NCBI RefSeq assembly: GCF_002795245.1
Contig: NZ_PGVG01000003.1
Coordinates: forward strand, 331,321 to 395,320
Reading direction: 5' to 3'
Origin: Bradyrhizobium forestalis
GTDB taxonomy: Bacteria > Pseudomonadota > Alphaproteobacteria > Rhizobiales > Xanthobacteraceae
Length of the DNA stretch: 64,000 bases
Part shown: positions 1 through 7,660 of the stretch, piece after piece
Position numbering within the stretch: position 1 is the stretch's first letter
Layout of the letters: each line of letters starts with the position of its first letter
Position numbers and translations under genes: made by a program
Notes under the pieces: generated by a model
What the model saw: the letters and a program-made list of their open reading frames with translations, nothing else
Told to the model about the DNA's origin: nothing
Database searches by the model: none

Positions 1-891
1 ACGCTGGCCGTGCTGCCGATCGCCGCGCCCTGGCTGCAATTCGTGCTGACGCTTGCGATCGCCAAGGGATTTGCGGCGCTCGGCGTCGCGGTGCTGCTCC
101 GCGCCGGGCTGATCTCGATCGGCCATGCGATGTTCTTTGCCGCGAGCGCCTATGCGGTGACGTTCCTGGCACGCGCCGGCATCCATGATCTTGGTCTGCT
201 TCTGATCTTCTCGGTGCTGGCCGGAGCGCTCGTCGGCGCCGTTGCCGGATCGTTTCTCGTTCGCTATCGGGCGATCTTCTTTGCGATGTTGAATCTCGCG
301 GTTTCCATGGTGTTTTACGCGCTGTGCGCCAAACTCTATGGCGTCACCGGTGGCACCGACGGTATGGCTGTTCCGGTCCCGACAGTTTTTGGCCTTGTGC
401 TTAGTGAGCCGGCCTTCAAGAGTGTCCTGTTCTATCTCAGCCTGGGACTGATGGTGCTCGTCGGCGTCTCCGTTCAGCGCTACCTGAACAGCCCGCTCGG
501 TCATGCGCTCGCGGCTGTCCACACCAACGAGATCCGGCTCGAATATCTCGGCGTTCCGGTCTGGGCGGTTCTGCTGATCGCGTACGTCGTCTCGGCGGCC
601 CTCGCGGGTCTTGGCGGCGCGATCGCCGGTTTTGCGATCGGCCGCGTGGTCCCGGATTTCGCGTTCTGGACCGCATCCGGTCACCTCGTTCTCATCGCCG
701 TGCTCGGCGGCATCGGTGGCGTGCCGGGCGCGTTCATCGGCGCCTTGTTCCTGGAGCTGCTGCACAGCGCAGCGGTCACCGTCACGGACTCCTGGAATTT
801 GATCGTGGGCATGACGCTGATCATCGTGATCATGTTCATGCCTCAGGGGGTCTATGGATTGTTCGCGCGCAAGGAGGCGTCGAACCTATGA
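1..891 (+). CDS. livM: Branched-chain amino acid/amide ABC transporter permease (LivM type), 5' end outside window
   Basis: This is an inner-membrane permease of a Liv-type (HAAT) importer. The frame is open to the first base, so the start is probably just upstream; the first start codon inside is a GTG at 10, giving 293 residues, slightly short for LivM. The chain is almost wholly hydrophobic with about eight to nine membrane segments. It has the glycine-rich GGIGGVPGAFIG stretch near the C-terminus that is typical of LivM/LivH coupling loops. It overlaps the downstream ATPase by 4 bp (ATGA), so the two are translationally coupled. The substrate is unknown; the downstream amidase and DUF2848 genes suggest an amide or amino acid derivative. 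Confidence 0.9.
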   Translation, partial: TLAVLPIAAPWLQFVLTLAIAKGFAALGVAVLLRAGLISIGHAMFFAASAYAVTFLARAGIHDLGLLLIFSVLAGALVGAVAGSFLVRYRAIFFAMLNLAVSMVFYALCAKLYGVTGGTDGMAVPVPTVFGLVLSEPAFKSVLFYLSLGLMVLVGVSVQRYLNSPLGHALAAVHTNEIRLEYLGVPVWAVLLIAYVVSAALAGLGGAIAGFAIGRVVPDFAFWTASGHLVLIAVLGGIGGVPGAFIGALFLELLHSAAVTVTDSWNLIVGMTLIIVIMFMPQGVYGLFARKEASNL

Positions 892-1634
892 CGCGTCCCA
901 TCCTGGAAGCAAAGGGTCTCCACGTCGCATTCAATGGGGTCAAGGCCGCTGACGACGTCAGCATCGCGATCCATGACGGCGAGTTCCTCGCGATCATCGG
1001 CCCGAACGGGTCGGGCAAGACGACGCTGCTCAACATCTGCACAGGCTATATTCGTCCGAGATCGGGCCGCGTGCTGCTCGATGGCCACGACATCACGCGC
1101 CTGTCGCCGCGCGCGATCGCTCGCCGCGGTGTCGCCCGCGCATTCCAGATCCCGCAGCTCTTCTCCGCACAGCGCGTGATCGACAACATGATGTTGGGGC
1201 TGGCGGCAACCGATGGCCTGTGGAGCGCGGTCCGGCGGCTCGAAACGGCGGCGCGGCGCGACGAGGCAATGGCGTTGCTCGATCTGGTCGGCCTCGCCGG
1301 TGATGCTGATCGGATCAGTAGCACGCTGCCTGAAGGTCATCGCAAGCTGCTGGATATCGCGCTTGCATTGGCTCTCAAGCCGCGGCTGCTGCTATTGGAC
1401 GAGCCGACCAGCGGTGTGAGCGCCCTTGAACGCTTTCCACTGATGGAGGCGTTGATGAGCGCGCTGCGCCAGCGCCGCATCACGGCGCTGTTCGTCGAGC
1501 ACGACATGGACGTGGTCGCCCGTTACGCGAGCCGCGTGCTGGTGTGGAACGCCGGCAACATCATGGCCGAGGGGCGGCCCGACGAGGTCTTCAGCAACGC
1601 GCAGGTCCGCCAGCGTGTCGTGGGAGTGGCTTGA
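888..1634 (+). CDS. livG: ABC transporter ATP-binding protein, LivG type
   Basis: Cytoplasmic ATPase subunit (248 aa) of the Liv-type importer. Walker A GPNGSGKT lies at residues 38-45 and Walker B LLLLDEPTSG near residue 170. The signature loop reads LPEGHRKLLDIA instead of LSGGQ, a variation within the LivG range. The N-terminal order (effector gene, then FNGVKAADDVS) and a BCA_ABC_TP-like C-terminal tail (FSNAQVRQRVVG) fit LivG. It overlaps livM by 4 bp and livF by 1 bp (TGATG), so the three genes form one operon. Confidence 0.93.
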   Translation: MTRPILEAKGLHVAFNGVKAADDVSIAIHDGEFLAIIGPNGSGKTTLLNICTGYIRPRSGRVLLDGHDITRLSPRAIARRGVARAFQIPQLFSAQRVIDNMMLGLAATDGLWSAVRRLETAARRDEAMALLDLVGLAGDADRISSTLPEGHRKLLDIALALALKPRLLLLDEPTSGVSALERFPLMEALMSALRQRRITALFVEHDMDVVARYASRVLVWNAGNIMAEGRPDEVFSNAQVRQRVVGVA

Positions 1635-2326
1635 TGCTCAGTCTCGACAAGGTCAGCGTCTCGATCGAAGGCGTCCGCGTGTTGCGCTGTGTCAGTTGCG
1701 AGATCGTCGCGCGAAAGACGACGGTGTTGATCGGCCGCAACGGCGCCGGCAAGACCACGACGCTGCGTGCGATCATGGGCCTCATCGCGCATGACGAAGG
1801 CTCGATCCGCCTCGATGCCGACGACCTCGGCAGCAGGCCTGCCCACACGCGCGCCCGCGCCGGCATCGGCTATGCGCCGGAGGACCGCCGGCTGATTCCG
1901 GAGTTGAGCGTCGAGGAGAACATCCGCCTTCCGGCGCTGGCCTTGAAGCTCGACCGTGCCGAGATCGCGCGCAGGCTCGACGAGATCTATCAGCTCTTGC
2001 CCGAACTGCACGTGATGCGCTCCAGGCCTGCCGGCGGCGTGTCCGGCGGGCAAGGCAAAATGGTCGCGCTGGGCCGTGCGCTGACGGTCGCCCGCAAGGT
2101 TCTGCTGCTCGACGAACCGTTCCAGGGCCTGGCGCCGGCCCTCGCGCTCGACTATGCGCGCACGCTCGGCGAGTTGCGCAAGCATCGGCCAGAGCTCGCC
2201 ATGCTGATTACCGAGTCTTCGCCGACGCTGCTCGACCGGATCGCCGACAGAACCTTGCAGATCGAGCGCGGCGAAGTCCTAGCCATATCGACAAAGGACA
2301 GGGAATCCCATGTTGCTGCAATTTGA
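1634..2326 (+). CDS. livF: ABC transporter ATP-binding protein, LivF type
   Basis: Second ATPase subunit (230 aa) of the importer. Walker A GRNGAGKT is at residues 34-41, followed by the TTLRAIMGL sequence typical of LivF; the signature is VSGGQGKMVALGRAL and Walker B is VLLLDEPFQGL. I chose the ATG at 1634, which overlaps the livG stop by one base; a longer reading frame from 1544 would run through the end of livG and its extra N-terminus matches nothing. The end overlaps the next gene by 17 bp. The periplasmic binding protein and LivH are not in the window and presumably lie upstream. Confidence 0.93.
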   Translation: MLSLDKVSVSIEGVRVLRCVSCEIVARKTTVLIGRNGAGKTTTLRAIMGLIAHDEGSIRLDADDLGSRPAHTRARAGIGYAPEDRRLIPELSVEENIRLPALALKLDRAEIARRLDEIYQLLPELHVMRSRPAGGVSGGQGKMVALGRALTVARKVLLLDEPFQGLAPALALDYARTLGELRKHRPELAMLITESSPTLLDRIADRTLQIERGEVLAISTKDRESHVAAI

Positions 2327-2993
2327 TCGTCTCGCGAGTGACCGGACCGACCGCGTCGGTGTCGAGATCCATTCTCTCATCATCGCGGGTTGGGCGGGCA
2401 GGGATGCCGCCGCCATCGAGCACCATATCGAGGAACTCGCCGCGCTCGGCATTCCGCGCCCCTCGACAACGCCGCTCTACCACCGCGTCGCGGCCCAAAC
2501 GCTGACCCAGGAAAGCCGCCTCACCGTGCTTGGCCCGGACAGCTCCGGTGAGGTCGAGCCTGTCATCGTCGCCATGGCCGCCGGGCTCTGGGTCGGCATC
2601 GGATCCGACCATACTGACCGCAAGGCCGAAGCTTCGGGCATCGCTCTTTCGAAACAGCTCTGCGGCAAGCCGGTCGGCTCGCGGCTCTGGTCATACAATG
2701 ACGTCGAGGGGCATTGGGATGAATTGGTCCTTCGCTCGTGGGCGACGATCGAGGGCAAGCGAGTCCTCTATCAGGAGAGTCCCGTTTCGTCGCTACGAAC
2801 GCCGCGTGATCTCATCCGCCGCTACACTGGCTCGGCCACGCTCCCAGCAGGCACGTTGATGTTTTGTGGCACGCCCGGTGCGATCGGCGGCATCCGGCCG
2901 GGGATGCGCTTCGACATGGAGCTGAGCGATCCCGTGCTCGGCCGCAAGCTGACGCATGCCTACGACATCGACGTGCTGCCGGTGGTCTCCTGA
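2310..2993 (+). CDS. DUF2848 family protein
   Basis: A 227-residue cytoplasmic protein that I recognise as DUF2848 from its overall pattern: ...VEPVIVAMAAGLWVGIGSDHTDRKAE early on and a C-terminal PAGTLMFCGTPGAIGGIRPG stretch. The latter resembles fumarylacetoacetate-hydrolase-like folds. The family's reaction is not established to my knowledge. It overlaps livF by 17 bp and is followed 23 bp later by an amidase; DUF2848-amidase-Liv transporter neighbourhoods suggest a joint role in taking up and breaking down an amide-containing compound. The substrate is unknown. Confidence 0.8.
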   Translation: MLLQFDRLASDRTDRVGVEIHSLIIAGWAGRDAAAIEHHIEELAALGIPRPSTTPLYHRVAAQTLTQESRLTVLGPDSSGEVEPVIVAMAAGLWVGIGSDHTDRKAEASGIALSKQLCGKPVGSRLWSYNDVEGHWDELVLRSWATIEGKRVLYQESPVSSLRTPRDLIRRYTGSATLPAGTLMFCGTPGAIGGIRPGMRFDMELSDPVLGRKLTHAYDIDVLPVVS

Positions 2994-3016
2994 TCTTCCT
3001 CGCAGGTGCCGTGTCC

Positions 3017-4336
3017 ATGACCGCAACACGCGATCGTCCCAACCTTTCTGCCGTTGCACGCCTGGAAGCCGCACTGGCGCGGATCCGGTCGGCTGAAGCG
3101 GAGAACGTCTTCACGGCGGTTTTCGCTGACAGCGCCCGGTGGGAGGCCGAGGCCGCAGATCGGCGTGCGGTCGCTGGTTCGCCTCGCGGCCCGCTCGATG
3201 GCCGCATCGTCTCCGTGAAGGCTTTGTTCGACGTCGCCGGCACTGTCACGAGTTCCGGGTCTGCCGTTCTGCGCCGCCTGCCGCCGGCCGTTGAAGATGC
3301 CGAGGTTGTGAAACGGCTGCGGGCTGCAGGCGCCGTCGTCGTCGGCAAGACCCAGATGACCGAGTTTGCTTTCTCCGCGCTCGGTACGAATCCGCATGAT
3401 GGGACGCCGGGTAATCCACGAGACCGCAGGTGCGCTCCGGGAGGCTCGTCATCGGGCGCCGTGGTGTCGGTGATTGACGGCATGGCAGACGTTGCCATCG
3501 GCAGCGATACCGGGGGCTCCATCCGAATCCCGGCGGCGCTGTCGGGCGCGGTCGGCTTCAAGCCCACCAGCGGATTCGTGCCGACCGCGGGCGCGTTCTC
3601 GCTGTCATCGAGCCTCGATACGATCGGTTCGATCGCCTTGAACGTTGCCGACTGCTTCGTGGCCGATCAAGTGCTTTCGGGGGATGGCGCGCCGCCGCGG
3701 CTGCGGAGTGCCTCTCCCGGCACGTTCCGCCTCGTCGTTGCCCGCGGACGCCTGTTTGATCGCTGCGAGCCCGACGTGCTTGATGCGTTCGAGAGTGCCG
3801 TGGAGCGGCTTCGATCAGGCGGTCTGCGGATCGAGGACGGGTCGATCGAGGCGGCTCTCGATGATGTCGCGGAAATCGACAAGATCGGCACGTTTCCTTC
3901 CATCGAGGTCGGCGCGACGCTGCGTGGTCTTGGGCTCTCGGGCTTGGACGGGGTCGATTCCCGAACGCGCGCCCGCATCGAAGCCGGCGCCGGCATCCTC
4001 GGCACCGACTATGTGCGCATGGCGCGGCTCCGCCACGCCGCAATCCGCTCCTTTGAACAGTCCTTCGGCAACAATGAGGTTGTCATCCTGCCGACGACGC
4101 CGATCCGTGCGCCGCTTCTGTCGTCAGTCGAGGAGGACAGCGCGTTCCATCAAGTCAATGGGCTGGTGCTTCGTAATCCACGCGTCGCCAATGTGCTAGA
4201 CTGTCCGTCGATTTCGTTGCCGTTGCCATTCAGTGGGGGGCTGCCTGTGGGGCTCATGCTGATTGGCCGACGAAATGCGGATCGGCGCTTGTTGGAGATT
4301 GCATCCAGCGTCGAGGCCATGTTCGAAGCCATCTAG
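3017..4336 (+). CDS. Amidase (amidase-signature family)
   Basis: Hydrolyses a carboxamide to acid plus ammonia. The amidase-signature triad is visible: Lys68 in VSVKALFDVAGT, the cis-serine in GGSSSG (residues 142-147) and nucleophile Ser168 in GSDTGGSIRIPAA. The ATG at 3017 gives 439 aa, and conserved sequence begins soon after; a longer in-frame extension to 2864 overlaps the DUF2848 gene and is unlikely. Family members are usually 430-500 aa, so this one is complete. Its place behind the Liv transporter and DUF2848 suggests it acts on the imported compound. The specific substrate cannot be read from sequence. Confidence 0.9.
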   Translation: MTATRDRPNLSAVARLEAALARIRSAEAENVFTAVFADSARWEAEAADRRAVAGSPRGPLDGRIVSVKALFDVAGTVTSSGSAVLRRLPPAVEDAEVVKRLRAAGAVVVGKTQMTEFAFSALGTNPHDGTPGNPRDRRCAPGGSSSGAVVSVIDGMADVAIGSDTGGSIRIPAALSGAVGFKPTSGFVPTAGAFSLSSSLDTIGSIALNVADCFVADQVLSGDGAPPRLRSASPGTFRLVVARGRLFDRCEPDVLDAFESAVERLRSGGLRIEDGSIEAALDDVAEIDKIGTFPSIEVGATLRGLGLSGLDGVDSRTRARIEAGAGILGTDYVRMARLRHAAIRSFEQSFGNNEVVILPTTPIRAPLLSSVEEDSAFHQVNGLVLRNPRVANVLDCPSISLPLPFSGGLPVGLMLIGRRNADRRLLEIASSVEAMFEAI

Positions 4337-4381
4337 CTGCGCGTGAAGGATCATGACACAAATCTCCCGGGGAAGAGATCT

Positions 4382-5869
4382 ATGACCAAGCAACATCTCG
4401 GGCCTGTCGTGGTGGCAGCCACCCTGTTCTGCGCCTCTGTTGCCTATGCCCAACCAGTGCATGATGGCTTCTACTGGATCGGCGAGATGAACAAGGCTTC
4501 GGCGGTCATGGTTGTTGACACCAGCATTGTGGAACGGGATCTCGGTCGCAAGATTGCCGCCGCCATCGCGAAGGTGATCCAGGACGGCGAGCAGCCAGGC
4601 GCATCCCGCCCTGATGACTATCTGCGCATCGAACCCATGCTGATAGCGGCCGGAGGGGCCGACGTCACGCGGCTGCACTCGGGCCGCAGTCGTCAAGACA
4701 TGTATTCCACCTGGCAGCGGCTGGTGTTGCGGGAAATGTACCTTGATAGCGCAGCGACCTTGAACGATTACCGCGCAGCACTGCTGGGCCTTGCACGAAC
4801 CGCGCCAGACGCCATCATGCCGGCCTTCACAATGGGTGTGCAGGCGCAGCCGATTACCTTGGGCCACTACATCTCGGGCTATTTGGGCGCGCTTGAACGA
4901 CAGGCCCAGCGTGTCAGAGAAAGCTATGCACGCCTCAATCTCTCGCCACTTGGAGCTGCCGCGGTCGGCACATCGAGCTTCCCCATCGATCGCAGGCAGC
5001 TCGCCACTCTCCTTGGCTTTGACGGTCCGATCGAGAATTCGTTCGACGCGAATCATGTCTCGCCATTCGATCTCGACGTCGAGGTCGCGGGACTGGCAAC
5101 CGCCTCCGCAATAACCAGCGGCGCGCTGATGGCAGACCTCCTGGACCAATATCGGCAGATCCGGCCGTGGTTCCTGCTGGCGGCCAGTGAGACGACCCCG
5201 AGCAGCATCATGCCGCAAAAGCGCAATCCATTCCCGATGTTGCTCGCCCGCGAGCAAGCCACTCGGACATTGGGGCTGGCTCAAAGCGCGGTCATGCTGG
5301 CGCACAATATCGGGCCGGGCGTTATCGAATATCGCGGCGATGCTGCGAACAATGCGCTACGGGAGGCCACGCAGCTACAGGCTGCCATGGCGAAGCTGGT
5401 TCGAACCCTGCGCTTCGATGCCTCCCGCGCGCTCGAGGAGGTGAATGGCGACTATGCGACCACGACCGAGTTGGCCGACGTGTTGCAGCGAGATGCCAAC
5501 GTCCCATTCCGCGTTGGTCACCATTTTGCGTCCGAGCTTGTAAATTTCGGAAGAGGGCACGGCTTGCGGGCGTCCGAATTGCCTTACGATGATGCAAAGA
5601 GAATCTTTGCGCAATCGACCAAGAGCTTGCTTGGTCAAGAGGCTGCCTTTCCGTTTTCCGAAGCTCGTTTTCGGGAGATATTGACCCCCGAGAACATGGT
5701 TCGCTCCAGCCGCGGCCTGGGCGGCCCACAATCAGCAGAAGTCGCCCGCATGCTCGCCGCCCAAGAAGCGCAACTCGTGGCAGATAAAGGCTGGCTCGAT
5801 GGTCGACGATCCGCCCTTGCGAAGGCGTCCACGGAGCTGGATGTGGTATTCGATCGCCTGAAGAACTGA
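4382..5869 (+). CDS. Exported argininosuccinate lyase-like (fumarase/aspartase superfamily) protein
   Basis: A 495-residue protein. The superfamily signature SSIMPQKRNP (compare GSxxMPxKxNP) is clear, as are argininosuccinate-lyase-like stretches (HSGRSRQDMYSTWQRL and the VPFRVGHHFASELV region near the C-terminus). The start at ATG 4382 has a purine-rich ribosome site (GGAAGAG) just before it and yields a cleavable signal peptide: a short basic start, a hydrophobic core VVVAATLFCASV and a likely AYA|Q cut near residue 23. That is odd, because lyases of this superfamily are cytosolic. An in-frame ATG at 4343 is possible but would bury the signal. It lies 45 bp after the amidase. Likely role: beta-elimination of a fumarate-containing or similar compound in the periplasm; substrate unknown. 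Confidence 0.85.
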   Translation: MTKQHLGPVVVAATLFCASVAYAQPVHDGFYWIGEMNKASAVMVVDTSIVERDLGRKIAAAIAKVIQDGEQPGASRPDDYLRIEPMLIAAGGADVTRLHSGRSRQDMYSTWQRLVLREMYLDSAATLNDYRAALLGLARTAPDAIMPAFTMGVQAQPITLGHYISGYLGALERQAQRVRESYARLNLSPLGAAAVGTSSFPIDRRQLATLLGFDGPIENSFDANHVSPFDLDVEVAGLATASAITSGALMADLLDQYRQIRPWFLLAASETTPSSIMPQKRNPFPMLLAREQATRTLGLAQSAVMLAHNIGPGVIEYRGDAANNALREATQLQAAMAKLVRTLRFDASRALEEVNGDYATTTELADVLQRDANVPFRVGHHFASELVNFGRGHGLRASELPYDDAKRIFAQSTKSLLGQEAAFPFSEARFREILTPENMVRSSRGLGGPQSAEVARMLAAQEAQLVADKGWLDGRRSALAKASTELDVVFDRLKN

Positions 5870-6095
5870 AGTCCCAAACTCTCCGAACCGATCGAGCCGA
5901 GACGGGCGCGGCTGCATTCTTCCCACGAAGGGAGTTGCGGTGTGATGAGCTTTCGGACGTCTAGAGGAGGAACTCCCCGTAAAAGCGACCGTGTGTCCAT
6001 CTGGGCTCGCGCTCGTGTTGGAAGGACGCTCTCTCCCCATTCTCACGATTTGAACGCCAAGCGACAATTTGCTGCGACACTCTGGCTCGATGGCG

Positions 6096-7064
6096 CTAGT
6101 TTCTTCGGCGTTCACGCAGCTTGCGGAAGTCGTCGCCTGCGTGGTGTGACGAGCGTGTCAGCGGTGTCGCCGACACCATCAGGAATCCCTTGGTGTAGGC
6201 AACCTTCGTATAGGAGTCGAATTCGTCAGGAGACACGAAGCTGGCGACGGCATGGTGCTTGCGCGTCGGTTGCAGATACTGGCCAAGGGTCAGGAAGTCG
6301 ACGTCGGCAGACCGCAAATCGTCCATCAATTGCAGTACTTCGTTCCTGGCTTCGCCGAGGCCAACCATGATCCCGGACTTGGTGAATATCTGCGGATCGA
6401 ATTCCTTCACGCGTTGCAGCAGTCGAACCGAATGGAAATAGCGCGCCCCTGGGCGCACGGTCAGGTATTTCGACGGCACCGTTTCGAGATTGTGATTGAA
6501 CACGTCGGGTTTCGCCGCCACGACTGTTTCGAGCGCGCCCTGTTTGCGCAAAAAATCCGGCGTCAGGATTTCGATTGTCGTGCCGGGGCTCGCTGCGCGG
6601 ATCGCGGCGACGGTCGCAGCAAAATGCGCCGCCCCTCCACCGGCCAGATCGTCGCGATCGACCGACGTGACGACCACGTGCTCGAGCCCGAGCTTGGCGA
6701 CAGCTTCGGCGACCCTGGCGGGTTCATCGGCGTCGAGCGGGCCGGGAAGGCCGGTCCGCACATTGCAGAATGCGCAGGCGCGCGTGCAGGTATCTCCCAT
6801 GATCATGAAGGTTGCGTGCTTCTTCGCCCAGCACTCGCCGATATTGGGGCAGGAAGCTTCCTCGCATACAGTGACGAGCTTGTTTTCGCGCACAATGCGT
6901 CTTGTCTCGGCCCATGCGTTTGAGCCTGGGGCCTTCACGCGGATCCACGCCGGCTTGCTCTGCAGGGGCGTCTCCGGGCGGTTTACCTTCTCGGGGTGAC
7001 GCGGCGCGTCCGGTCGCAGTATCGCGCGCGGATCGTTGTTGAGGAGATCGAGTATGACGGTCAT
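6096..7064 (-). CDS. lipA: Lipoyl synthase
   Basis: Radical-SAM enzyme (322 aa) that inserts two sulphur atoms into octanoyl groups on lipoyl domains. Both iron-sulphur cluster motifs are intact: Cys67-x4-Cys72-x5-Cys78 ([12 protein letters not shown]) for the auxiliary cluster and Cys93-x3-Cys97-x2-Cys100 (CTRACAFC) for the SAM cluster. The C-terminal [10 protein letters not shown] contains the conserved RSS-type serine. It lies alone on the minus strand, back to back with the pyruvate dehydrogenase operon, whose E2 and E3 subunits carry three lipoyl domains that this enzyme would modify. Whether it is the only LipA of the genome cannot be judged here. Confidence 0.96.
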   Translation of the reverse strand: MTVILDLLNNDPRAILRPDAPRHPEKVNRPETPLQSKPAWIRVKAPGSNAWAETRRIVRENKLVTVCEEASCPNIGECWAKKHATFMIMGDTCTRACAFCNVRTGLPGPLDADEPARVAEAVAKLGLEHVVVTSVDRDDLAGGGAAHFAATVAAIRAASPGTTIEILTPDFLRKQGALETVVAAKPDVFNHNLETVPSKYLTVRPGARYFHSVRLLQRVKEFDPQIFTKSGIMVGLGEARNEVLQLMDDLRSADVDFLTLGQYLQPTRKHHAVASFVSPDEFDSYTKVAYTKGFLMVSATPLTRSSHHAGDDFRKLRERRRN

Positions 7065-7323
7065 TTGGTCGACCTCGTGTGGCGCGAGAACCGAAGATAA
7101 CGGCGCGGAGTATGCAACGCTGGCGAATTGACGTGCGGGAAAAATGCAAAGTCCGTCCGGCCACTGACATTCGTTGTTTGAATGAAGTGAGTCAAATCGA
7201 TCGTCATCAGCGCATGCGCCAACTGTCTTCCTTCGAGCGCGCGGAGTCTTCTGTTCGGCGTCCGCTCATGCTGAGCAACACCCGCGTTTGCCGGACGGCC
7301 CAACTATCCGATCTTTCGGGCGG

Positions 7324-7338
7324 AACCAGCAGCTGGTT
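7324..7338. promoter_or_regulatory. Inverted repeat upstream of sigma-54 promoter, possible activator site
   Basis: AACCAGC-A-GCTGGTT is a perfect palindrome with 7-bp arms, centred about 121 bp upstream of the -24 element at 7452. Enhancer-binding proteins of the NtrC/DctD class usually bind such sites 80-200 bp upstream of a sigma-54 promoter. The assignment to the DctD-like regulator at 26052 is inference. Confidence 0.4.
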
Positions 7339-7426
7339 TTCCGGAGCTTCAGACAAGGGCCGGCCGATCATATCGGTGCTGTTGGGCCGGTGACGGGCAA
7401 TCCTGAGTAAAATTAAGGGCCTGCGC

Positions 7427-7442
7427 GCGATCGGTCGATCGC
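7427..7442. promoter_or_regulatory. Inverted repeat adjoining the -24 box
   Basis: GCGATCG-GT-CGATCGC has perfect 7-bp arms and ends 9 bp before the -24 element. A second, smaller palindrome (CCGAT-CAT-ATCGG) lies at 7364-7376. Either could be a binding site for a repressor, IHF-like protein or the enhancer-binding protein; nothing in the sequence decides this. Confidence 0.3.
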
Positions 7443-7451
7443 TTCGAGGTT

Positions 7452-7467
7452 TGGCACGAATGCTGCT
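7452..7467 (+). promoter_or_regulatory. Sigma-54 (RpoN) -24/-12 promoter of aceE operon
   Basis: TGGCACGAATGCTGCT matches the consensus TGGCACGNNNNTTGCW at all fixed positions but one, with the essential GG and GC separated by exactly 10 bases. Transcription would begin near 7478, leaving a leader of about 180 nt before aceE at 7661. A DctD/NtrC-class activator, as needed for sigma-54, is encoded in the same gene block (26052-27428). Confidence 0.7.
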
Positions 7468-7660
7468 TAGATGGCTGCAAAAGAATAAGCAGCTCTGAAC
7501 AAGCAAGGCGAGGGGAACGTTCGAATGCCAGCCAGCACTCCATCTTTAACCTAGAGCGACGGGCGATATCGCCTGCGTGGCATTGCGAGCTTCCGCCTCT
7601 GGGCGGCGGCGCAATGAACGATGACGCCTGACTTCGGCCTGGCATGCAAGGGAGAGAGTT

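Larger units (their letters stand above)
7065..7660. other. Divergent intergenic region lipA / aceE with regulatory sequences
   Basis: This is 596 bp without a believable gene; the short open frames here show no recognisable domain and no good ribosome site. It holds a strong sigma-54-type promoter at 7452-7467 facing aceE and several inverted repeats upstream of it (7324-7338, 7364-7376, 7427-7442). These are listed separately. Confidence 0.7.
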
